The position numbers were made by a program, and so were the translations under genes. Shown in pieces: positions 17,593 through 25,995 of a DNA stretch of 64,000 nucleotides (position 1 is the first letter of the stretch; each line of letters begins with the position of its first letter). The stretch covers positions 1 through 64,000 of the forward strand of contig JAFYYN010000011.1 of NCBI GenBank assembly GCA_017557525.1, given 5' to 3'. The notes under the pieces were generated by a model. That model was not told the DNA's origin, ran no database searches, and saw only the letters and a program-made list of their open reading frames with translations. The DNA is from Lachnospiraceae bacterium. Its GTDB lineage: Bacteria > Bacillota > Clostridia > Lachnospirales > Lachnospiraceae.

Positions 17593-18915
17593 TTATTTCT
17601 TTTTACGATTATCCAGGATACTTCTACGTGTCTGCTTCAAGCTCTGAGTCAGCTTTCTGCCGGCAGGACATACGAAGGTACATGAACCGCACTCCATACA
17701 TTCCATACCGCTAATTGCCTCAAACGAAGCATCATCAAAACGCTCTGCCGCTTCCATCATCATCTGGGGTATCAGGTTTTCGGGGCATGCCTCAACGCAT
17801 CTGCCGCATCTGATACAGGGACCTTCGGGAACAAGCAGCATCGGGTCCTTTATAAATGCAAGGAGAGCCGATGAGGTCTTGGTCACAGGTATGTTTACAT
17901 CAAAAAGTCCCATACCCATCATGGTACCGCCGGATATCAGCTTTTCAGGCTTAACCTTAAAACCGCCTGCCGCCTCTAATACCTCTGAATACTTGGTACC
18001 TGTCTTTACATTAAAATTCTGGGGATTAACTATTGCATCGCCCGATACGGTTACAACCCTACGCATAAGAGGAGTACTCTCTGCTACCGCCATATGGATT
18101 GAAATTACTGTATCCACGTTGTTTACGATACAGCCCGCATCCGCCGGAAGCATTGAAGAATTGATCTTTCTGCCTGTTACAGCCTTTATCAGCTGACGTT
18201 CGCTGCCCTCAGGGTACTTTGTCCTTACAACCTGAACCCTGATACGCTCCTCGTTTTTAACAAGCTCTGAGATATGCTCGATTGCCTTGGGCTTATTGTC
18301 TTCTATGGCGATAACACCCTGTGCCTTATCAAAAAGCCTAAGGATTATGCGTACGCCGTCAACAAGCTTATCGCCCTCTTCAAGCATCATACGGTAATCG
18401 GATGTAAGATAGGGCTCGCACTCCGAACCGTTTACTATGATATAATCTATAGCATTTTCATCCTTGGGAGTAAGCTTTATAAATGTAGGGAATCCGGCTC
18501 CGCCCATTCCGACTATACCGGCTTCTTTAACGATATCCCTTATCTCCTGCTTGCTAAGCTTTGTATAATCTCTTTTCTCACCCAGGCCCTCAACAGGAGT
18601 GTACTGCTCGTCATTTTCAATATAGATTGCATCAACAATGCTTCCGGAAACTGTAAGCGTAGGCTTTATGTCTTTTACGGTACCTGATACCGATGCGGAG
18701 ATAGGAACTGAAACAAAGCCTGATGCCTCAGCAATTTTCTGACCCATAAGCACATGATCGCCTACCGCAACTATGGGCTTGGAGGGAGCTCCGATATGCT
18801 GTGACATCGGATATACAAGTTCTTTTCCTGGGAGCAGTTTAACCGTGGGCTTATCCATGGACAGTTCCTTGCCCTCATACGGATGGACTCCGCCCTTAAA
18901 TGTTCCTTTGTTCAT
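17593..18915 (-). CDS. rnfC: Rnf complex NADH/FMN subunit RnfC
   Basis: Peripheral subunit that reacts with NAD(H). It has the N-terminal domain start GTFKGGVHPYEGKE, the nucleotide loop GMGGAGFPT, and two [4Fe-4S] motifs CIRCGRCVEACP and CMECGSCTFVCP near the C terminus. The ATG at 18915 is chosen because AAGG precedes it and the family starts here; an upstream frame extension to 18948 has no RBS. First gene of the rnf operon, immediately after a compact structured leader that abuts its RBS. Confidence 0.94.
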   Translation of the reverse strand: MNKGTFKGGVHPYEGKELSMDKPTVKLLPGKELVYPMSQHIGAPSKPIVAVGDHVLMGQKIAEASGFVSVPISASVSGTVKDIKPTLTVSGSIVDAIYIENDEQYTPVEGLGEKRDYTKLSKQEIRDIVKEAGIVGMGGAGFPTFIKLTPKDENAIDYIIVNGSECEPYLTSDYRMMLEEGDKLVDGVRIILRLFDKAQGVIAIEDNKPKAIEHISELVKNEERIRVQVVRTKYPEGSERQLIKAVTGRKINSSMLPADAGCIVNNVDTVISIHMAVAESTPLMRRVVTVSGDAIVNPQNFNVKTGTKYSEVLEAAGGFKVKPEKLISGGTMMGMGLFDVNIPVTKTSSALLAFIKDPMLLVPEGPCIRCGRCVEACPENLIPQMMMEAAERFDDASFEAISGMECMECGSCTFVCPAGRKLTQSLKQTRRSILDNRKKK

Positions 18916-18924
18916 TTTATCATA

Positions 18925-18998
18925 CCTTAACGCAGGCAAGGCAAACATCGGTAACGTGCCTGCGCGCCACCGATGAAACCCTAAACAAAAACGGGTTT
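18925..18998 (-). promoter_or_regulatory. Pseudoknot leader of rnfC (riboswitch candidate)
   Basis: Plus-strand coordinates: helix 1 pairs 18931-18938 (CGCAGGCA) with 18957-18964 (TGCCTGCG); helix 2 pairs 18946-18952 (CATCGGT) with 18969-18975 (ACCGATG). They interleave, so the RNA can form an H-type pseudoknot. A third hairpin (18976-18981 with 18993-18998) precedes it on the transcript. Helix 1 ends 2 bases from the Shine-Dalgarno (AAGG, 18925-18928). A second copy with the same architecture and a different helix 2 is at 31122-31187. Ligand unknown. Confidence 0.6.
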
Positions 18999-19002
18999 CT
19001 TC

Positions 19003-19031
19003 CTATTATATAGTTAATGATTACGGTTCAA
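19003..19031 (-). promoter_or_regulatory. Candidate rnf promoter
   Basis: Minus strand: TTGAAC at 19026-19031 and, after 17 bases, TAATAG at 19003-19008 (TATAAT at 19005-19010 if the spacer is 15). It overlaps the serS stop codon and would start the transcript at about the first leader hairpin. Confidence 0.45.
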
Positions 19032-20301
19032 TCTTTTCTTTGCCGCCCATGTAAGGTCTGAGAACCTCAGGGATATTAACCGAACCGTCAGCATTGAGAT
19101 TATTCTCAAGGAATGCGATAAGCATACGGGGAGGAGCAACAACGGTGTTGTTAAGTGTATGAGCAAAGTACTTGCCACCCTCTCCAACGATCCTGATCCT
19201 AAGACGTCTTGCCTGTGCATCTCCTAAGTTAGAGCATGAGCCAACCTCAAAGTATTTCTTCTGTCTGGGTGACCATGCCTCAACGTCACATGACTTAACC
19301 TTAAGATCTGCAAGATCGCCTGAACAGCACTCGAGCTGACGAACCGGGATATCCAGACTCCTGAACAGATCGACGGTATTCTTCCAGAGCTTGTCATACC
19401 ATACCATGCTGTCCTCGGGCTTACAGATGACGATCATCTCCTGCTTTTCAAACTGATGGATACGGTAAACGCCTCTTTCCTCTATGCCGTGAGCACCTTT
19501 TTCCTTACGGAAGCAGGGTGAATAGCTGGTAAGAGTATGAGGAAGTGTCTCCTCAGGTACTATCTGATCTATATATTTTCCTATCATTGAATGTTCGCTT
19601 GTACCGATAAGATAAAGGTCCTCGCCTTCGATCTTGTACATCATGGCATCCATCTCGGCAAAGCTCATAACGCCTGTAACAACTTCGCTCCTGATCATGA
19701 AAGGAGGTACACAGTATGTGAAGCCCCTGTTGATCATGAAATCTCTTGCATAAGAGATAACTGCCGAATGAAGTCTTGCGATATCACCCATTAAGTAGTA
19801 GAAACCGTTACCTGCAACGCGGCGTGCCGCATCAAGATCTATGCCATGGAGCTTCTCCATAATCTCTGTATGATAAGGAATCTCAAAATCAGGAACCTTA
19901 GGCTCGCCGAAACGCTGTACCTCGACATTTTCGCTGTCATCCTTACCGATGGGAACCGAGGGATCGATTATGTTCGGGATGATCATCATTCTCTTCTTTA
20001 CTTCTTCTTCAAGCTCTGCCTGCTTCTTATCAAGCGCGGCAAGCTCATCTCCGAACTCGGCAACTTCCTTTTTAGCCTCTTCAGCCTCTGCCTTTTTGCC
20101 CTGTGCCATAAGCGCACCGATCTGCTTGGAAATGCTGTTTCTCTTCTGCTTCAGATCATCTGCCTGCTGCTGGGTAGCACGTCTTTCGGCATCAAGTGCG
20201 ATAACCTCATCAACTAACGGAAGCTTCTGATCCTGAAACTTATTTCTTATGTTCTGCTTAACAACTTCAGGATTTTCACGTAAGAATTTTAAATCGATCA
20301 T
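19021..20301 (-). CDS. serS: Seryl-tRNA synthetase
   Basis: Class II aminoacyl-tRNA synthetase that charges tRNA-Ser. It begins MIDLKFLRENPEVVKQN and has the long N-terminal antiparallel coiled coil (residues about 30-105). The catalytic core carries YLIGTSEHS, motif 2 SPCFRKEKGAHG and motif 3 NTVVAPPRMLIAFLEN. The ATG at 20301 matches the family start; 38 upstream in-frame codons lie inside the T-box leader. Expression is controlled by that T-box. Confidence 0.97.
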   Translation of the reverse strand: MIDLKFLRENPEVVKQNIRNKFQDQKLPLVDEVIALDAERRATQQQADDLKQKRNSISKQIGALMAQGKKAEAEEAKKEVAEFGDELAALDKKQAELEEEVKKRMMIIPNIIDPSVPIGKDDSENVEVQRFGEPKVPDFEIPYHTEIMEKLHGIDLDAARRVAGNGFYYLMGDIARLHSAVISYARDFMINRGFTYCVPPFMIRSEVVTGVMSFAEMDAMMYKIEGEDLYLIGTSEHSMIGKYIDQIVPEETLPHTLTSYSPCFRKEKGAHGIEERGVYRIHQFEKQEMIVICKPEDSMVWYDKLWKNTVDLFRSLDIPVRQLECCSGDLADLKVKSCDVEAWSPRQKKYFEVGSCSNLGDAQARRLRIRIVGEGGKYFAHTLNNTVVAPPRMLIAFLENNLNADGSVNIPEVLRPYMGGKEKIEP

Positions 20302-20391
20302 ATGGTTTCTCCTTATCTGTATTTTTTTCCGGCACTTCCGGATATCTTTCTTTTTTGGGGATTGTACCGTCTTATGTTTATTGCATAAAAA

Positions 20392-20640
20392 CGCCCCATA
20401 TCTTATAAAAGACATGGGGCGAAATAATCCGCGGTACCACCCAATTTACCGTGATCACAGTACTTTTATAACTGTAACCTTTACGGTATCTCATTAGACG
20501 ATATAAAGGTCGTCTCCCTCTGGCTCATCGTCAGCGGCTCCGAAAGCGGAAAGATCCATGTGTCTTACGGTTCGCACCAACCACCGTATCTCTGAAAGAC
20601 CCTAAAGAATCGTATTTTTCATCATAGCCGGAAATTTTTA
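20392..20640 (-). promoter_or_regulatory. T-box riboswitch upstream of serS
   Basis: The conserved T-box sequence TGGGTGGTACCGCGG is on the minus strand at 20429-20443. It is followed by the terminator stem CGCCCCATGTC / GATATGGGGCG and T5 (20392-20421). Upstream, AGAGA plus GGTGGTTGGTGCGAACC look like stem I elements. Uncharged tRNA-Ser is expected to stabilise the antiterminator. The specifier codon was not resolved by eye. Confidence 0.9.
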
Positions 20641-20653
20641 AACTATGGATGGT

Positions 20654-20682
20654 AGTATACAACTATTTAAAATTTTTTGCAA
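20654..20682 (-). promoter_or_regulatory. serS promoter
   Basis: Minus strand: TTGCAA (20677-20682), 17 bases, TATACT (20654-20659). Transcription would start near 20647, giving a leader of about 345 bases that contains the T-box. Confidence 0.7.
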
Positions 20683-20714
20683 GTACTTTTTTATATTTTT
20701 TTAATAAACTGATT

Positions 20715-21668
20715 TTAATTCTGCTCTTTGTATTTCTCGGCACTGATACAGCTGTTATAGGTCTTTCCGTTCTCCATTTTTACTCCACGTGCAGCAAACA
20801 TTTCGCTGACAGAGCAGATCTGGTAGCCCTGTTCCTTAAGCCATGGAACTACAAGCTTTGTTGCCTCGGCTGTAGTAGCATAAAGGTCATGCATGAGTAT
20901 TATTGCTCCGTCCTTTGTGCTCTTCTTTACTTCCTCCAAAACTGCCTGAGGATCCTTTGACTTCCAGTCAAGTGTATCAACCCACCATAGTATCATCGGA
21001 TGCTCAACTGTTGCCTTTACGGTGTCATTAGCGTTTCCATAAGGAGGACGGACAATATATTTCTTTTCCACACCCAGAGTTTTATTCAGCTTATCCTGGT
21101 TATTCTCAACCTCTTTACGGATATCCTCCGCAGAAAGAGTATTCAGATTCTTATGGTTAACGGTATGGTTCGCAACTTCATTTCCCGACTCGTATACCAT
21201 CTTTACCCAGTCCGGATGAAGATCGATATTTTCACCCACCATAAAGAAAGTAGCATGTGCGCCGTAGCTCTCGAGTGTATCAAGGATGCTCTTTGTATTG
21301 GTGCTTGGTCCGTCATCGTACGAAAGCGCAACTATCGGCTTATTGGGGTCGATATTCCCGACACTTACCGGTTCGGGAGTGGGTGACGGATTAGGCGTAG
21401 GTGAAGGCGAAGGAGTAGGCGTAGCGGCATTCGTCGGTGTCGGTTTTAATATCTCGACAAGGTCCTTTCCCTCATTATCGCCCGTAGAAGTATTAACTAC
21501 CTTTACAGTACCGTCATCACCGGTTTTCTCAGTACCCGCTTTACTGTCCTGTGTTTTCCCGTCTTTTGATATATTTTCCAGTTTGACAAAAAAGAAAACC
21601 AGTGCGATCACTGCGAGACAGGCTGTAACGATCAGTGCAATATTTAAAAAATTCTTTTTCATTCTCAA
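20715..21668 (-). CDS. Polysaccharide deacetylase (NodB domain)
   Basis: 317-residue membrane-anchored or secreted carbohydrate esterase. An N-terminal hydrophobic anchor (residues 7-28) is followed by a Thr/Pro/Ser-rich linker (about 75-97) and a NodB domain with motif 1 ALSYDDGPS, motif 2 EVANHTVNH, motif 3 RPPYGN and a late LMHDLY. It likely removes acetyl groups from peptidoglycan or a related glycan. A second in-frame ATG is 6 bases downstream of the first and either could start. Upstream is a terminator for glgD, so it is likely monocistronic. Confidence 0.88.
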   Translation of the reverse strand: MRMKKNFLNIALIVTACLAVIALVFFFVKLENISKDGKTQDSKAGTEKTGDDGTVKVVNTSTGDNEGKDLVEILKPTPTNAATPTPSPSPTPNPSPTPEPVSVGNIDPNKPIVALSYDDGPSTNTKSILDTLESYGAHATFFMVGENIDLHPDWVKMVYESGNEVANHTVNHKNLNTLSAEDIRKEVENNQDKLNKTLGVEKKYIVRPPYGNANDTVKATVEHPMILWWVDTLDWKSKDPQAVLEEVKKSTKDGAIILMHDLYATTAEATKLVVPWLKEQGYQICSVSEMFAARGVKMENGKTYNSCISAEKYKEQN

Positions 21669-21671
21669 AAA

Positions 21672-21701
21672 TACAGCCCCTCCAACTAAGAAGAGGCTGT
21701 A
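21672..21701 (-). terminator. Terminator after glgD
   Basis: Minus strand: TACAGCCTCT pairs with AGGGGCTGTA, followed by TTTTTG. It lies just upstream of the deacetylase start. Confidence 0.75.
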
Positions 21702-21735
21702 ACCTTTCCATACAATTCATCTTTGAGATAAATAC

Positions 21736-22860
21736 CTACAGCATATACCTGTCGCTCTTTTCAATTACGATCCTGGGCTTGCCGGGTTCGCCCGCATAGT
21801 TGCTGTTAGGCTTGATCGTATCACGGCTTTCAACTATACAATTCTCAAGGTAGGTATTATCTCCGACATGTACGCCGTTAAGTATTATAGAATTTCTTAT
21901 CGTACAGTTATTACCTATATATACCTGCTTGAAGATGATTGAATTCTCAACACGGCCGTTAACTATGGTACCACTGGCAACAAGGCTGTTTTTAACAGAA
22001 GCACCTGCATTATACTTAGCCGGAGGAAGATCATCAACCTTTGTATAGATATCCGGATACTGCCTGAAGAAATAATCCCTGATCTCGGGCTTTAAGAAAT
22101 CCATGTTTGCATCATAGTAATCACTTACAGATGCGATATTTCTCCAGTATGCAGTATGCTCAAACGCATAAACACGCTTTACATCCTTAAATCTGATAAT
22201 GATATCGCGTACGAGATCATATCTTTCCTCTTCATCCGCACGCTCAAGCATCTCGATCAGCTGGCGGCGTCTGAATACATAAATACCGGCTGAAACAAGG
22301 GGCTCATCCTCGGAACCGTTGGGCTTTTCATCAAAGGAAACGATCCTGCCGTCTTCGTTGGTACCGATAATACCGTAACGGCTCGTATCCTCACACTTGC
22401 CCAGTCTCTTGCAGACTACGGTGATATCTGCCTTTTTCTCGATATGCTGCTCAAGGACCTTATTAAAGTCAAGCTTGTAAATAATATCGCCTGAGGTAAG
22501 GACTACATAGGGCTCATGACTGTCTCTTAAAAACTCTATGTTCTGATATATGGAATCAGCGGTACCTCTGTACCAGAATCCGTTATCTGCGGTAATAGTA
22601 GGTGTGAAAACAAACAGACCGCCCTGCTTACGTCCGAAATCCCACCATTTTGAAGAGCTCATATGCTCATTTAAGGATCTCGAATTATACTGTGTAAGCA
22701 CTGCTACCTTCTGTACCTTGGAATTTGCAAGGCTTGAAAGTGCAAAGTCAACAGCCCTGTAGCTGCCTGCGAGCGGCATGGCTGCAACAGCTCTTTTATT
22801 GGTAAGCTCTCTCATCCTCGGAGCATTACCGCCTGCAAGTACTATACCTATCGCTCTCAT
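21736..22860 (-). CDS. glgD: Glucose-1-phosphate adenylyltransferase subunit GlgD
   Basis: Regulatory-type partner of GlgC in glycogen synthesis, 374 residues. The nucleotidyltransferase loop is altered to LAGGNAPRM, in contrast to GGQGSRL in GlgC. The C terminus has left-handed beta-helix repeats ([29 protein letters not shown]). Its start overlaps the glgC stop by 4 bases. Firmicutes GlgD commonly acts with GlgC to form the active enzyme. Confidence 0.93.
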   Translation of the reverse strand: MRAIGIVLAGGNAPRMRELTNKRAVAAMPLAGSYRAVDFALSSLANSKVQKVAVLTQYNSRSLNEHMSSSKWWDFGRKQGGLFVFTPTITADNGFWYRGTADSIYQNIEFLRDSHEPYVVLTSGDIIYKLDFNKVLEQHIEKKADITVVCKRLGKCEDTSRYGIIGTNEDGRIVSFDEKPNGSEDEPLVSAGIYVFRRRQLIEMLERADEEERYDLVRDIIIRFKDVKRVYAFEHTAYWRNIASVSDYYDANMDFLKPEIRDYFFRQYPDIYTKVDDLPPAKYNAGASVKNSLVASGTIVNGRVENSIIFKQVYIGNNCTIRNSIILNGVHVGDNTYLENCIVESRDTIKPNSNYAGEPGKPRIVIEKSDRYML

Positions 22861-24131
22861 GCGCTCTCACCTACCTTCCTGAGACTTTCTCCGCCGGCAA
22901 GCCAGCCTCCGTTATAATCCTCGGGAGTGGTAACTCCTGAAATAACGGTATTCTTTCCGATGCGGACACCGTCAGGGATGACGGTCTTCTCACCTAAGGT
23001 AACGAGCCCGTTGCAATAGATATTGGGATGCTCTTTGTTTTCAACTTCCTCGCCTACGCCAAGCTCGCAGTCATTTCCTACTACGGCACGCTCGGCAATG
23101 ATAGCCTTGTTTACCTTGGTATTCTTTCCTATATGAGTGCCCTGCATAATGATGGAATCGGAAACAACCGCTCCCTCTTCTATGATTACTTCAGGTCCGA
23201 TGACTGAATTATAAACGCTGCCGTAAATCTCCGTACCCTCACCGACTATACTGCGTGACAGTACTGCGTTCTCTCCAAGATACTGTGCAGTACTAACATC
23301 GCTCTTTGTATAAATCTTCCAGAACTCCTCATAAAGGTTAAAGTCGGGCACAAGATCGATAAGCTCCATATTGGACTCCCAGTATGCTGCCAGGGTCCCG
23401 ACATCCTTCCAGTATCCGTTATACTCAAAGGCATATACGTTCGCCCCGTTATTGTGACAGTAAGGTATTACGTGCATACCAAAGTCACAGCCGGGCTGAT
23501 CCTTTAACTTGATGAGGGCCTCTTTTAATACCTTCCAGGTAAATATGTAAATACCCATTGAAGCCAGGTTACTTCTGGGCTTTGCGGGTTTTTCCTCGAA
23601 ATCAAGCACCTTCTTGTTTTCATCTGTGATAACAAGACCAAATCTGGACGCATCTTCCCAGGCTACAGGGTATGTAGCCAAAGTAATATCAGCTTTGTTC
23701 TGTTTATGGAAATCAAGAAGGATCTCATAATCCATTTTATAAATGTGGTCACCGCCAAGGATAAGCACATACTCCGGATTATACAGTTCAATGAACTTAA
23801 GATTCTGATATATGGCATTTGCGGTACCTGTATACCACTCGGCATCATCACTCTTCTCGTAAGGAGGAAGAATGCTTACGCCACCGATATTTCTGTCAAG
23901 GTCCCACGGAATACCTATACCGATATGAGTATTCAGCCTCAAAGGCTGGTACTGTGTAAGAACACCTACAGTGTCTACACCTGAATTGATGCAATTGCTT
24001 AAAGGAAAGTCTATTATCCTGTATTTTCCGCCATAGCTTACAGCGGGCTTTGCCATATCTGCAGTGAGAATACCAAGCCTTGAGCCCTGTCCACCGGCAA
24101 GAAGCATGGCGATCATTTCTTTCCGAATCAA
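22857..24131 (-). CDS. glgC: Glucose-1-phosphate adenylyltransferase GlgC
   Basis: Catalytic ADP-glucose pyrophosphorylase, the first committed step of glycogen synthesis. It carries [33 protein letters not shown], the [10 protein letters not shown] block and a C-terminal hexapeptide beta-helix. A TTG start at 24131 is proposed: it yields the family N terminus ([13 protein letters not shown]) and is preceded by GGAGGTGA with 5 bases between; no ATG fits. The frame extends upstream to 24206 without a RBS. Confidence 0.94.
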   Translation of the reverse strand: MIRKEMIAMLLAGGQGSRLGILTADMAKPAVSYGGKYRIIDFPLSNCINSGVDTVGVLTQYQPLRLNTHIGIGIPWDLDRNIGGVSILPPYEKSDDAEWYTGTANAIYQNLKFIELYNPEYVLILGGDHIYKMDYEILLDFHKQNKADITLATYPVAWEDASRFGLVITDENKKVLDFEEKPAKPRSNLASMGIYIFTWKVLKEALIKLKDQPGCDFGMHVIPYCHNNGANVYAFEYNGYWKDVGTLAAYWESNMELIDLVPDFNLYEEFWKIYTKSDVSTAQYLGENAVLSRSIVGEGTEIYGSVYNSVIGPEVIIEEGAVVSDSIIMQGTHIGKNTKVNKAIIAERAVVGNDCELGVGEEVENKEHPNIYCNGLVTLGEKTVIPDGVRIGKNTVISGVTTPEDYNGGWLAGGESLRKVGESA

Positions 24132-24196
24132 GCAGGTCACCTCCAAATTCTTATAGATTTTTGCTACTCTTAAAAGAGTATATTTCCCCACTTGTA

Positions 24197-24225
24197 ATAT
24201 TACCACACTCTAAAGCTTTTTTCAA
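24197..24225 (-). promoter_or_regulatory. glgC promoter
   Basis: Minus strand: TTGAAA (24220-24225), 17 bases, TAATAT (24197-24202). Divergent from the murC promoter; leader of about 60 bases. Confidence 0.65.
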
Positions 24226-24273
24226 GTAAGAAAGCCATAAAAAAACAATTAAAAATCTTACTTAAAAACTTAG

Positions 24274-24302
24274 TTTACAATAAGGAATAAAATGATTATA
24301 AT
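24274..24302 (+). promoter_or_regulatory. murC promoter
   Basis: TTTACA (24274-24279), 17 bases, TATAAT (24297-24302). GGAAAG precedes the murC ATG. Confidence 0.7.
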
Positions 24303-24333
24303 AAAGGAAGTTTAAGACAGAAAGGAAAGAAAT

Positions 24334-25716
24334 ATGCAATACATAGACTTTAACAATCCCTGCCATGTGCATTTCATCGGTATCGGCGGCATCAGCATGA
24401 GCGGTTTCGCAAAGCTGCTTCACAACAAAGGCTTTATAGTTACAGGCTCCGATATGAACAAGAGTGCCCTCACCGAAGAGTTAGAGAGTCTTGGCATTAC
24501 CTGCCTTTATTCCGCAAAAGCAGAAAATGTGCCCGAGGACTGTAATGTTGTGGTTTACACAGCTGCGATCAAAGAGGATAACCCCGAGCTTTTAGAGGCA
24601 AAGCGCAGAGGCATCCCTGCAATAGACCGCGCCGGGATGGTCGGGGATATAATGCTTCATTATAAGAGAAACATTTCCATAGCCGGAACTCACGGTAAAA
24701 CCACCACCACATCAATGATGAGCCTGATACTGCTCGAAGCAGGTCTTGACCCTACCGTTTCCGTAGGCGGAGTGCTCAGTGTGATCGGCGGTCAGTTCCG
24801 CGACGGTTCCTTAGGAAATATGGTTATAGAGTCCTGTGAATACACCGATTCATTCCTTAAGTTCCACCCTACACATGCTATCATCACTAATATAGAGGCA
24901 GAGCATCTGGATTACTTTAAGACTCTTGAAAATGAGAGAAATTCCTATAAAAAATTTACCGACCTGCTGCCTAAAGACGGAGTTCTTACTGTAGAAAAAG
25001 GCATTCCGGACTATGATACTCTGTTTAAGGACGTAAAATGCCCGATAATCACTTATTCTGCAACGGACAGCTCGGCTGATTACAGTGCCGCAGACATAAC
25101 CTATGACGATTATGATATGGGAAGCTTTACTCTTATGAAGGGCGGCACCCCCATAGGTCCCATAACCCTTTCGGTAGTAGGGGCACACAATGTAAGTAAC
25201 GCAACCGGTACCGCTGCTCTCGCCTTAGAGCTCGGCATCCCGTTTGAGGCAATACAGAAGGGCTTAAAGAAATACACCGGTACTGCCCGCAGGTTTGAGA
25301 AAAAGGGAGAAGTAAACGGCGCCCTGATCATAGATGACTATGCTCATCACCCTACGGAGATGACAGCAACCCTAGAAGCAGCCTTAAAGTATCCTCACAA
25401 AAAGCTGTGGTGCGTATTCCAGCCCCATACCTATTCCAGGACCATCTCCTTTAAGGACGAGATCTGTAAGGCTTTATCCCTTTCAGATGCCGTCATCATG
25501 GTAGATATCTATGCCGCACGTGAAAAAGACCCTGGAACAATTTCGTCAAAAATGATAGCAGATGAAATAAAGGAAAAATTCGGTACCGAAGTTTACTATT
25601 TTTCATCCTTTGAAGAGACCGAAAAATTTTTATTATCGAAAATTTCAAAGGGTGACCTGTTAATAACAATGGGTGCCGGAAACGTGGTTAAAATAGGTGA
25701 GGACCTCCTAAAATAA
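24334..25716 (+). CDS. murC: UDP-N-acetylmuramate-L-alanine ligase
   Basis: Cytoplasmic Mur ligase adding the first amino acid to UDP-MurNAc during peptidoglycan synthesis. It shows the Rossmann start FIGIGGISMSGFA, the ATP loop GTHGKTTTTSM near residue 112, ESCEYTDSFL, and the C-terminal DYAHHPTEM and FQPHTYSR blocks. Full length (460). Monocistronic: a DnaA-box-like cluster and a new promoter follow before the next gene. Confidence 0.97.
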   Translation: MQYIDFNNPCHVHFIGIGGISMSGFAKLLHNKGFIVTGSDMNKSALTEELESLGITCLYSAKAENVPEDCNVVVYTAAIKEDNPELLEAKRRGIPAIDRAGMVGDIMLHYKRNISIAGTHGKTTTTSMMSLILLEAGLDPTVSVGGVLSVIGGQFRDGSLGNMVIESCEYTDSFLKFHPTHAIITNIEAEHLDYFKTLENERNSYKKFTDLLPKDGVLTVEKGIPDYDTLFKDVKCPIITYSATDSSADYSAADITYDDYDMGSFTLMKGGTPIGPITLSVVGAHNVSNATGTAALALELGIPFEAIQKGLKKYTGTARRFEKKGEVNGALIIDDYAHHPTEMTATLEAALKYPHKKLWCVFQPHTYSRTISFKDEICKALSLSDAVIMVDIYAAREKDPGTISSKMIADEIKEKFGTEVYYFSSFEETEKFLLSKISKGDLLITMGAGNVVKIGEDLLK

Positions 25717-25721
25717 GTTTT

Positions 25722-25805
25722 TTATCCACCTTATCAACAAAAAAGGATGCACATCAGTACATGCTTATTTTTTCGAAAAGGCCTGACTTATCCACCTTAT
25801 CCACA
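25722..25805 (+). promoter_or_regulatory. Four DnaA-box-like nonamers in two tandem pairs
   Basis: TTATCCACC-TTATCAACA at 25722-25739 and TTATCCACC-TTATCCACA at 25788-25805. Each pair is two abutting nonamers, and the pairs are 66 bases apart. The last matches the DnaA consensus TTATCCACA exactly. They precede the replication-linked dnaD-like gene, suggesting DnaA control or DnaA titration. No AT-rich unwinding region or dnaA gene is here. Confidence 0.55.
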
Positions 25806-25860
25806 TTTCCATTCGACAGAATGTTGACCGGTTTAAAGCGATTGCATATTCTATACTTTG

Positions 25861-25869
25861 TGCTATAAT
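25861..25869 (+). promoter_or_regulatory. Extended -10 promoter for the dnaD-like gene
   Basis: TGC-TATAAT, a perfect extended -10 element. The -35 (TTGCAT, 16-base spacer) is weak. It lies 60 bases downstream of the DnaA-box-like sites. Confidence 0.5.
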
Positions 25870-25876
25870 GTCTTTC

Positions 25877-25980
25877 GTCGTCATCACGAAGTGATGATGA
25901 CAGTCGGTATGCGTGACGTTTGACGCATTCATTCAAAGAAAACCCGTAGTGAAGCGTAGGGTTTTCATCATTTGAAAACC
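25877..25980 (+). promoter_or_regulatory. Structured leader of the dnaD-like gene
   Basis: Three successive hairpins: 25877-25887 with 25891-25901; 25909-25914 with 25923-25928; 25938-25945 (GAAAACCC) with 25959-25966 (GGGTTTTC). The strand GGTTTTC (25960-25966) can instead pair with GAAAACC (25974-25980) just before the RBS, a mutually exclusive fold. Confidence 0.45.
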
Positions 25981-25995
25981 AGTGAGGCAGTCGTT

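Noticed and set aside
20302..20415. Upstream extension of serS
   Set aside because: It overlaps the T-box terminator and lacks RBS support. The family N terminus begins at 20301.
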